This document shows, piece after piece, positions 43,304 to 50,439 of a DNA stretch of 64,000 nucleotides (position 1 is its first letter; every line of letters starts with the position of its first letter). Made by a program: the position numbers and the translations under genes. The DNA comes from Planctomycetes bacterium ADurb.Bin069. GTDB lineage: Bacteria; Planctomycetota; UBA8108; UBA8890; UBA8898. The stretch covers positions 1 through 64,000 of the forward strand of contig MWEK01000017.1 of assembly GCA_002070955.1 (NCBI GenBank), written 5' to 3'. The notes under the pieces are model-generated. The model saw only the letters and a program-made list of their open reading frames with translations, searched no databases and had not been told where the DNA came from.

Positions 43304-43321
43304 GCCGGCGGGACGGCGAAG

Positions 43322-43353
43322 GGCGGCGCGGAGGGCCATGCCTCCGCGCCGCC
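43322..43353 (-). terminator. Stem-loop after the second LamG/dockerin gene
   Basis: A perfect 13-bp G+C stem (43322-43334 with 43341-43353) with a 6-base loop, 22 bases after the stop on the minus strand. No T-tract follows. Confidence 0.55.
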
Positions 43354-43375
43354 GCGGCCGCCCGCCGGGGCCGGG

Positions 43376-46279
43376 TCAGTTTTTGCAGGGCGCGAAGGAC
43401 TCGCAGCCCAGATCGTCCTCCGTCGGGTCCGTGCCGCACTCGGCGAAGGGGTCGGGCAGCGCCCCCGCCCCCCCGAAGAGGTGCCCCAGAACCTTGACCG
43501 CATCGGCAATGTCCACCTTGCCGTCGTCGTTGGCATCGGCGGCATCGGCGCAATCGCGGACCTTCTGCTTGCACGAATCGGACGGCGGGCCGAACAAGTA
43601 TCCGAGCACGCAGACCGCATCGGCGATGTCGATCTTTCCATCGGCGTTGGCATCGCCGCGCTTGAACTTGGTGCCGGCGGTGACAACGATGACCTGGACG
43701 GTGCACACCGCGTCTTCCGCCTGATCATCGCAGGTGGGATCATCGTCGACGATTACGGTGATGGTCCAGACGCCTTCGGTCAGGTCGAACACGGCGATAT
43801 TGTCATCCTGCGACACGGGCTCGAGCACCGTGCCCGACTCGTCCTCCGCCGTGAACGCATACAGAATCGGGTCGCCCGAGTCATCGCTCGCCGTGCACGT
43901 CACGGTGTAGGGGCCCTCGCCGGGACCGCCCTCCACCGCCAAGCCGAGGCAGTGCGTGTCGCCTTCGATGGGACAGCGCAGCACGATCACCTCGGCGGTG
44001 CAGACGGCATCCGACGCCACGTCGCCGCACTCGGGATCATCGTCCGCCAGGGCGCTGATCGTCCAGGTGCCGGGGGTGAGATCGAAGACGGCGACGTTGC
44101 CGGTCTGCGACACGGGCTCGAGCACCGTGCCCGCCCCGTTGTCAGCCTTGAAGACGTACAGCACCGCATCGCGGGAATCGTCGTACCCCGTCGCCGTGAC
44201 CGTGAAGAGGCCGGCGAGCGGTCCACCCGCGACCTCGATGCCCGTGCAGTGCGTGTCGCCGCGCTCCGGGCAGCAGTGGTCGGGACGCATGGCTGCCAAG
44301 TCGGCCGCCTCCGCCGGCGAAAGGGCGTAGTTGTACAGGCGCACGTCATCGATCATGCCGTCGAAGAAGCTCGTCATCGGATTGGCGGGCGGATCGCTGG
44401 CGAGCCTCGAAAGCCGGATGATGCCCCCGAGGGTGGTCGTATCCGGCGCGAACACCGCCGGACGCGCGTAGCTGAAATCCGTCGCATCGGGCCGGCCGTC
44501 GATATACAGGACGACGCGGCCGTTGTTGTCGGCCCAGGCGAAATGGTGCCAGGTGCCGTCGAACACGATTCCGGCCGAGTGCGCGTGGTCCTTCAAGGCC
44601 GTGCCGGCATCATCGCGCAGGAAGAAATCCAGGGTGCCGTCGGCGCCGGCATTGTGCGTTCCCAGGGTGAAAAGCCCCTGGATGTTCGTCGAGGACGACA
44701 AGGCGAACACGCGTCGGTCCGCCTGGGGCAGCCCCCTGACCCAGGCAGCCACGGTGAAGCTCGACTTGGAGACGATCGGCATGTGGTTCGCGTGGGCGAG
44801 GCGCACCATGCCCGGCGCCGCGTCGCCGAAGAACTCCACCGCTCCCGGCGACGCGCAGTCGAAGCCCTCGTTGAAATCGGGTTCCACTTCGACGACCTCC
44901 CAAGTCCCGCCGGCCGCGACCGCCTTGATCGCGGCGCCGTGGTTGCCGCCGACGGCGCCGTCGGCCAGATCGCCGTTCATGTCCAGGTGCGTGACGAGGA
45001 ACGGCGGCTCCGTGCGGACCACGACCGTGACGGAACAGCCCGCGTCCGCGGCCCGATCGCGGCACCAAATCGAGTCGTCGACCTCGACCTCCACAATCCA
45101 CGTTCCGGGCGTGAGGTTGAAGTCCGCGCTCGGCTCGGCCTGCGGCCCGATCTGCCGCACGAATTCCATCGACTCATCGCGCAGAACGAAGACGTAGAAC
45201 ATCGGGTCGCCCGAATCATCGACGGCGTCGCACGTAAAGGTGTAGACGCCCTCGACCCCGCCCTCGGGGCCCACATAGCTCAGACCGAGGCAATGCGTGT
45301 CGCCCTCAACCGGGCAATCGTCGGGCTCGGGGATAAGGGCGAGCACCTCCTCCGGGGAGAGCGCATAGTTGTACAGGCGCACATCGTCGAGGGCGCCGGC
45401 CAAGAAGTTGCTCGCCGTCGCGCGCAAGACGGCCCCGATCGCCGTTCGATCCATGGACATGGGGCCGATGAGCCCGCGATCGTAGGAAAGCGCGGCCGCA
45501 TCGCGGATCCCGTCGATGTACAAGACCGCCGCGCCGTTCCCGTCGACCCAGGCAACGTGATGCCACTGGCCGTCGAGCACCTCGCGGTCCGAGTACGCAT
45601 GGCCGTAGGAGGCCCCGAGGGAACGGATGAAGATGTCGGCCTTGCCGTTGGCGCCCGTGTTGTGGGTGCCCACGTTGTAAAGGGGCGTGGTGTTGGTCGA
45701 CATGCCTTCGGAGAACATGCGCCGGTCGCTCTGCTTCAATCCCTTGACCCAGAAGGCCACGGTGAGGTCGTTGCTAAGGCAAAGCGGCAGCCCGCGGACC
45801 TGCGTCACGTTGACGTAATCATCGACGCCGTCCAACTGGAGCGCGCCGCCCGGCGTCCCGTCGAAGCCCTCGACGTAGTTCGGGGCCCCGCCCATGAAGG
45901 TGCCGTGGTTGCCGTTCCCGCTGGCATCGGCGACGCCGCCGTCGAAGGGAAAGTGCGCCACGAGCATGGGCTTGTCCGTTACCGTGATCGTCTGGACGCT
46001 TACCGCGCCGTCTTTGCAGAGGGGATGGTCGTCCGCCGTGACCGTGATCGTCCATGCGCCGGGCCGCAAGAGCGCCTGGAGCGCGCCGGTCGTTCCGGCC
46101 GCGGCCCAGACCTCGCTCCACGCCGGATTGCTGGCGACGATGGTGTACCAGATCGGGTCGCCCGTCCCGTCGGCGGCCGTGGCCAGAATCCGGTACCAGC
46201 CGGCGGCGTTGCCGGCGGGCCCCTGGGAAGCGGCGACTACCTGGTGGCCGAGGCCGACGAGTCGGACGCCTCGTTCCTC
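43376..46279 (-). CDS. LamG/EGDTHC-module/dockerin protein, downstream part after a frameshift
   Basis: About 968 codons with no plausible start of their own. The frame continues the protein whose signal peptide and first LamG domain are coded at 46279-47100 in the other frame. Order along the protein: rest of a broken EGDTHC-type module (to 45980), LamG 2 (45965-45330), module (45315-45010, C-P-V-E-G-D-T-H-C), LamG 3 (45005-44300), two more modules (44285-43990 and 43985-43680), dockerin (43665-43470), Cys tail. Dockerin loops are intact (D-A-N-A-D-G-K-I-D-I-A-D and D-A-N-D-D-G-K-V-D-I-A-D). A one-base loss near 46280-46300 would explain the split; sequencing error, true mutation or recoding cannot be told apart here. 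Confidence 0.8.
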   Translation of the reverse strand, partial: EERGVRLVGLGHQVVAASQGPAGNAAGWYRILATAADGTGDPIWYTIVASNPAWSEVWAAAGTTGALQALLRPGAWTITVTADDHPLCKDGAVSVQTITVTDKPMLVAHFPFDGGVADASGNGNHGTFMGGAPNYVEGFDGTPGGALQLDGVDDYVNVTQVRGLPLCLSNDLTVAFWVKGLKQSDRRMFSEGMSTNTTPLYNVGTHNTGANGKADIFIRSLGASYGHAYSDREVLDGQWHHVAWVDGNGAAVLYIDGIRDAAALSYDRGLIGPMSMDRTAIGAVLRATASNFLAGALDDVRLYNYALSPEEVLALIPEPDDCPVEGDTHCLGLSYVGPEGGVEGVYTFTCDAVDDSGDPMFYVFVLRDESMEFVRQIGPQAEPSADFNLTPGTWIVEVEVDDSIWCRDRAADAGCSVTVVVRTEPPFLVTHLDMNGDLADGAVGGNHGAAIKAVAAGGTWEVVEVEPDFNEGFDCASPGAVEFFGDAAPGMVRLAHANHMPIVSKSSFTVAAWVRGLPQADRRVFALSSSTNIQGLFTLGTHNAGADGTLDFFLRDDAGTALKDHAHSAGIVFDGTWHHFAWADNNGRVVLYIDGRPDATDFSYARPAVFAPDTTTLGGIIRLSRLASDPPANPMTSFFDGMIDDVRLYNYALSPAEAADLAAMRPDHCCPERGDTHCTGIEVAGGPLAGLFTVTATGYDDSRDAVLYVFKADNGAGTVLEPVSQTGNVAVFDLTPGTWTISALADDDPECGDVASDAVCTAEVIVLRCPIEGDTHCLGLAVEGGPGEGPYTVTCTASDDSGDPILYAFTAEDESGTVLEPVSQDDNIAVFDLTEGVWTITVIVDDDPTCDDQAEDAVCTVQVIVVTAGTKFKRGDANADGKIDIADAVCVLGYLFGPPSDSCKQKVRDCADAADANDDGKVDIADAVKVLGHLFGGAGALPDPFAECGTDPTEDDLGCESFAPCKN

Positions 46280-47100
46280 TATCTGACGCCGGTGATCTCC
46301 GTGTCGTAGTAATCGGGATCCCCTTGGACCGCGCAGCCGGCGCACGGCGGCACGACGAGCGCGCTCACCTCTTCCGGGCTCAAGGCGTGGTCGTAGATGC
46401 GCACATCGTCGATCACCCCCGTGAAGCGGTTCGAGATAGTGGCGCGCCTGATGGCGCCGATCGTCATGGTGTTGAGGGCGTTCGTGCCCGTAAAGAGCGG
46501 GCGCACGTACGTGAACGCGCTGTCCAGAACGCCGTCGATGTAGACGAAGGACTGCGCCAGCATGTTGGCGCCGGCGCCGACACGCTTGTCGACCCACGCG
46601 ATATGGTGCCACGTGTTGTCGAAGGCGACCCGCGTCGAGAAACGCTCGACGGTGGTCGACCCGCGGATGTACAGCTTCACCGTTCCGTCGGTCGGCGACC
46701 GCGTGCCGATCGTGACCAGCGGATTGTTGCTGGCGGTGGACCCCTCGGAGAAGACGCGCATGTCGTTCTGCGCCGGGCCCTTCACCCACATGGCCACGGT
46801 GACCGCCGAGTTGAGGTAGATCCCATTGCCGAAGCGCCCCGAGGCATCCACATGCTGCGTCGTCCCGTTGAACCGCAGGGCGCCGTTCTCCGCGCACGGA
46901 TACCCCTCGACGTACACAGGGGCGGGCGGGTCCTGGGTGTCGACGAACGCGGCGTCGCGGCCGCTGCCCGACAGGTCCTCGATGACGAGGGGGGAATCAT
47001 CAGCTTGGATCGCGTAGTGTGCGATCAGGCCGGCGAACGCCGGCGCCGCGGCACAGAGCGCCGCAATCAAACAGAACAACGTCAAACGCGTCGTCTTCAT
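46279..47100 (-). CDS. LamG/dockerin protein, N-terminal part ending at a frameshift
   Basis: 273 residues: signal peptide (MKTTRLTLFCLIAALCAAAP, cut near A-F-A) and one full LamG domain (about 25-250), with F-D-N-T-W-H-H-I-A-W-V-D near 167 and D-D-V-R-I-Y-D-H-A-L near 228. It then enters a module with C-A-V-Q-G-D-P-D-Y-Y, the counterpart of C-P-x-E-G-D-T-H-C, and stops at TAG (46279-46281) inside that module. The homologous protein at 35488 continues at the same point through modules, LamG domains and dockerin, as does the other frame here. The fragment is thus the start of a protein of about 1240 residues. Confidence 0.85.
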   Translation of the reverse strand: MKTTRLTLFCLIAALCAAAPAFAGLIAHYAIQADDSPLVIEDLSGSGRDAAFVDTQDPPAPVYVEGYPCAENGALRFNGTTQHVDASGRFGNGIYLNSAVTVAMWVKGPAQNDMRVFSEGSTASNNPLVTIGTRSPTDGTVKLYIRGSTTVERFSTRVAFDNTWHHIAWVDKRVGAGANMLAQSFVYIDGVLDSAFTYVRPLFTGTNALNTMTIGAIRRATISNRFTGVIDDVRIYDHALSPEEVSALVVPPCAGCAVQGDPDYYDTEITGVR

Positions 47101-47249
47101 GGCTCGCTACCTCCATTGTCGACCGCGGCGGAACGCGGCACCGGTCCCTGCGCGGGACCCGTTCGTCGCGTCGCCGCGCAGAACCTCTGACGCGCTTGCG
47201 CCCAGAGGCACGCCCGTGTGCGCTCACCCGCCCTCACCGAACTAAATCC

Positions 47250-47279
47250 ATGCTAATCGAAAAGCCCCTCCCGCGTCAA
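47250..47279 (-). promoter_or_regulatory. Promoter of the second LamG/dockerin gene
   Basis: On the minus strand: -35 TTGACG (47274-47279), 18 bases, -10 TAGCAT (47250-47255); leader of about 140 bases. Confidence 0.5.
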
Positions 47280-47294
47280 CAAGATCTCGTGGAT

Positions 47295-47323
47295 TTGCGA
47301 TCCCCCCTCGGGGGGAGTAGAAT
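47295..47323 (+). promoter_or_regulatory. Promoter of the M16 peptidase pair, with palindromic spacer
   Basis: -35 TTGCGA (47295-47300), 17 bases, -10 TAGAAT (47318-47323). The spacer contains CCCCCCTCGGGGGG (47302-47315), an inverted repeat that could be an operator or affect promoter geometry. Confidence 0.65.
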
Positions 47324-47376
47324 CCCTCTATCGGCGCGTTCCGGCATGCGGCGCCTTCCGGAAAGAGGAGCAACCC

Positions 47377-48885
47377 ATGCAGCGTTCACCTGGTTCTGTC
47401 GGCCGGGCGGCGGCGGCGGCCGTCCTCGTCCTGTTCGGCATCGCGGCGGCCGCGGCGGACGGCGCGTCCGGGACCCTCGACTTCCCCGTCATGGAGCACG
47501 TCCTGCCCAACGGGCTCAAGCTCCTTATCCTCCCGCGGCGCCACGTGCCCCAGGTCGTGTGCCGTCTGACCTACCGGGTGGGGTCCGTCAACGAACGGCC
47601 GGGCATCACCGGCATCTCCCACATCCTCGAGCACATGATGTTCAAGGGAACCGAGGCCATCGGGGTCAAGGACGCCGCGAAGGACCGCGACCTCATGGAG
47701 CGGATCGAGGCGCTCGCCCGGGAAATCGCGGCGGCGCAGGCGACCCCGGGGAGCGAAGCGCCGGCGGACCTCAAGGAACGCTTCGAAGCCCTCCGGAAAA
47801 AGCAGGACGAGAACCTGATCCCCGAGGAACTCTGGGAACTGTACCGCAAGGCCGGCGGCACGGAATTGAACGCGTCGACGGACTACGACGCGACCAATTA
47901 CTACGTGAAGCTTCCCGCGGGCATGGAGGAGCTGTTTTTCTGGTTGGAGTCCGATCGCATGGCCAACGCGGTTTTCCGGCAGTTCTACCCCGAGATCGAG
48001 GTCATCCGAGAGGAGCGGCGCCAACGGGTCGAGGACGCCCCCACGGGCCGGTTCGCCGAACGGCTCAACGCGCTCTTCTTCGAGGCGCACCCCTATCGCT
48101 GGCCGGTCATCGGCTACGACGAGGACATCGCCCGGGTGACGCCGCGGGATCTCGCCGAGCACTACGGGACCTACTACCGCCCCAACAACGCCCACGTGAC
48201 CATCGTCGGCGATGTGGATCCCGCCGCGTGCATCGCCCTGGCGGCGAAGTATTTCGGGCGCATCCCGCGCGGCCCCGACGCGCCGCCGCCGCCCATCTGC
48301 AATCCCCGCGGCGTGGGAGAAACGCGCCTGCGGGCCGCGGCGCCCGCTCCCGACCGGGTGATCGTGTACTACCCCACGCCCCCGGAAGGCCACCCCGACA
48401 GCCTGGTCATGGACTGCGCCGCCGAAGTCCTCAACGGCTCCGCCGGGCGCCTCCACAAAACGCTCGTCCTGGAGGCCAAACTCGCCGTGCGCGTCATGGC
48501 GTACAATTACACGCGCAGGCACGCCGGCCTCTTCGGCCTGACGGCCATCGCCGCCCCGGGCGCCGATCTGGCGAAGCTGGAGGCCGCGCTGCTCGCCCAG
48601 GCCGACGACCTGACCAAGAACCCGCCCGATGCGGCCGAGCTCGCCCGCGCCAAAATCAGGTACGAGGCGCACTTCGCCAAGCAGCTCGAAACCCTGATGG
48701 GCACGGCGGAGCTCATCGCCGACGGCGAGGCGGCCACCTCGTGGCGCGATGTGGCGACTTATCTGCCGCGTCTAAGCCGCGTGACGGCGGAGGACATCGC
48801 CGGCGGAGCGCGGAAATACCTGGGTTCCGAACGCACGATCGGCGTTCTGACCCGCGCGACGAACGCGGCCGCCGCGCGGCCGTGA
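47377..48885 (+). CDS. M16-family zinc metallopeptidase, active subunit
   Basis: A 502-residue exported peptidase (AGAGGAG before the ATG; signal region to about residue 30). The inverted zinc motif H82-x-x-E85-H86 (HILEHMMFKG) is intact, and the third ligand lies in E-I-E-V-I-R-E-E near 206-213. About 60 residues between these motifs form a charged helical insertion (about 97-160), followed by N-A-S-T-D-Y-D-A-T-N-Y-Y. The C-terminal M16 domain spans about 265-500. It is followed after 16 bases by an M16 protein lacking the zinc motif. Such active/inactive pairs form heterodimers in the periplasm, degrading peptides. Confidence 0.93.
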   Translation: MQRSPGSVGRAAAAAVLVLFGIAAAAADGASGTLDFPVMEHVLPNGLKLLILPRRHVPQVVCRLTYRVGSVNERPGITGISHILEHMMFKGTEAIGVKDAAKDRDLMERIEALAREIAAAQATPGSEAPADLKERFEALRKKQDENLIPEELWELYRKAGGTELNASTDYDATNYYVKLPAGMEELFFWLESDRMANAVFRQFYPEIEVIREERRQRVEDAPTGRFAERLNALFFEAHPYRWPVIGYDEDIARVTPRDLAEHYGTYYRPNNAHVTIVGDVDPAACIALAAKYFGRIPRGPDAPPPPICNPRGVGETRLRAAAPAPDRVIVYYPTPPEGHPDSLVMDCAAEVLNGSAGRLHKTLVLEAKLAVRVMAYNYTRRHAGLFGLTAIAAPGADLAKLEAALLAQADDLTKNPPDAAELARAKIRYEAHFAKQLETLMGTAELIADGEAATSWRDVATYLPRLSRVTAEDIAGGARKYLGSERTIGVLTRATNAAAARP

Positions 48886-48901
48886 GAGGAGAGCCTTCCC
48901 C

Positions 48902-50335
48902 ATGCAACTGATCTGCCTGCTGCTGGCGTGCGCAAGCCCCGCCGAAGCCGTTCCCTCCCACCCGCGCGAGCTCGCGTTGACGCCCCGGCCGGCGGCGCCG
49001 CCCCGGCCGGAGGATCATCGCGCGCGCCTGGCGGGGGGGCTGGCGGCGTACCTGGGCCGTGATGCGGCGGCGCCGGCCGTCAGGCTCACGCTGCGCTTCA
49101 AAACCGGCGCGTGGCTCGACCCCGCCGGCAAGGAAGGGCTCGCCGAGGGCGCGGCCGCTCTCTTTCGCACAGGCGGAACGGCGCGGCTCGCTCCCGAGGA
49201 GCTCGATCGCGCCCTCGAGGACGGGGCCATCGAAATCTCCGCCGACGCGGAACCCGACGCATTCACGGTCTCGCTCTGGAGCCTCACGCGCTGCATGGAG
49301 CCCGCGCTGCGGCTGCTGGCCGAGATGCTCCGCTCCCCGCGCGTCGATGCCGAACGCCTGGCGGTTTGGAAAGCGCAGAAGCTGCAGGCCCTCGCCGCGC
49401 TCCACGACCGGCCCGACGAGATCCTGCGCCTGTACTGGCGCGATCTGCTCTGGGGGTCCGGGCACGTCGTGGGCCGCAGGCCGGCGCGGGCCGCCATTGC
49501 GGCGATCGAGCCCGCCGACATCAAGGCCTGGCTGGCCGCGTGGCTGACGCCGGGCAACTGCATCCTCGCGGCGACCTCCGACCTGCCGGTCGCCGACCTG
49601 GCCGCGGCGCTCGATGCGCATTTGGCCGGGTGGGAAGGGGCCGCGGCGGCCTGGCCGCCCCTGCCCGATCCGCTCCCGCCCGAACCGCCGGGCATCTATG
49701 TCGTGCGGCGGGACCTCGCGCAGTGCGCGGTGCGGCTCGGTCACCGGAGCATCAAGTACGGCGATCCCGAGCACCACGCCTTGCTCGTCCTTTCCGAGGC
49801 CCTGGGCGGCGGCAGCTTCCAGAGCCGCCTCACCGGCCGCGTCAGGGTGCAGGAAGGCTTGACCTACGGCATCGCCTCCTTCGTCGCGCCGGGCTGGAAG
49901 TTCCCCGGCACCGTGTTCATCCAGTTCAATACGGATGCCTCGCGCGCGGCGCGGGCCCTCGCCATCACCATGGAGGAAATCGAGCGCCTCGCCGCGCACG
50001 GACTTCCCGAGGACGAGCTCGCCTCCACCGTGGAAACCATGGTCGCGCGTTTCGCCGGCGCCTTCGAGGATCTGCACGGCGCCCTGGCGGCTATTGCCCG
50101 GCTCGAGCACGAGGGCCGGCCGCCGGACTACTACACGACCTACGTGGCGCGCCTCCGCGCCCTGACGCGGGCGGAGATCGCGCAGGCCGCCAAAAAGTTC
50201 CTGAAACCCGGCGAAATCCGGGTTCTCATCGCGGGCGATCCCGACAAACTCCGGGAAGGCGCCGCAAAGGATGGGATCGCGTTGGAAACCTTCGGCCCCC
50301 TGAAGGAGCTGCCGATCCGCAACCCCATGGAGTGA
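48902..50335 (+). CDS. M16-family peptidase-like protein, inactive partner
   Basis: A 477-residue exported homologue of the preceding gene (signal MQLICLLLACASPAEA; AGGAGAG upstream). At the place of H-x-x-E-H it reads G-L-A-E-G-A-A-A-L-F-R-T-G-G, so zinc cannot be bound. The C-terminal half keeps the partner-domain signature S-R-L-T-G-R-V-R-V-Q-E-G-L-T-Y-G near 305-322, which holds the Arg/Tyr pair supplied in trans to the active subunit in mitochondrial-processing-peptidase-like dimers. Same operon, 16-base gap. A stem-loop directly follows. Confidence 0.92.
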   Translation: MQLICLLLACASPAEAVPSHPRELALTPRPAAPPRPEDHRARLAGGLAAYLGRDAAAPAVRLTLRFKTGAWLDPAGKEGLAEGAAALFRTGGTARLAPEELDRALEDGAIEISADAEPDAFTVSLWSLTRCMEPALRLLAEMLRSPRVDAERLAVWKAQKLQALAALHDRPDEILRLYWRDLLWGSGHVVGRRPARAAIAAIEPADIKAWLAAWLTPGNCILAATSDLPVADLAAALDAHLAGWEGAAAAWPPLPDPLPPEPPGIYVVRRDLAQCAVRLGHRSIKYGDPEHHALLVLSEALGGGSFQSRLTGRVRVQEGLTYGIASFVAPGWKFPGTVFIQFNTDASRAARALAITMEEIERLAAHGLPEDELASTVETMVARFAGAFEDLHGALAAIARLEHEGRPPDYYTTYVARLRALTRAEIAQAAKKFLKPGEIRVLIAGDPDKLREGAAKDGIALETFGPLKELPIRNPME

Positions 50336-50355
50336 CCGGGGGCCGGAGCCCCGGT
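50335..50355 (+). terminator. Stem-loop after the M16 pair
   Basis: A 7-bp perfect stem (50335-50341 with 50349-50355), 7-base loop, starting at the last base of the stop codon. No T-tract, so uncertain. Confidence 0.35.
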
Positions 50356-50367
50356 TCGCGCCGTCCC

Positions 50368-50396
50368 TTCAACCGGCCGTCCTTCCCGCGTACAAT
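50368..50396 (+). promoter_or_regulatory. Promoter of the dockerin gene at 50440
   Basis: -35 TTCAAC (50368-50373), 17 bases, -10 TACAAT (50391-50396); leader of about 37 bases. Confidence 0.55.
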
Positions 50397-50439
50397 AAGA
50401 GCGGCGGCCTCGCCCGGGTCAAAGCCGGAGGACCGGATC

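Noticed and set aside
43193..46309. Open frame of 1038 codons on the plus strand
   Set aside because: Antisense to the LamG/dockerin gene. Composition is Arg/Gly/His-rich with no signal, domain or ribosome-binding site; the opposite strand has recognisable domains.
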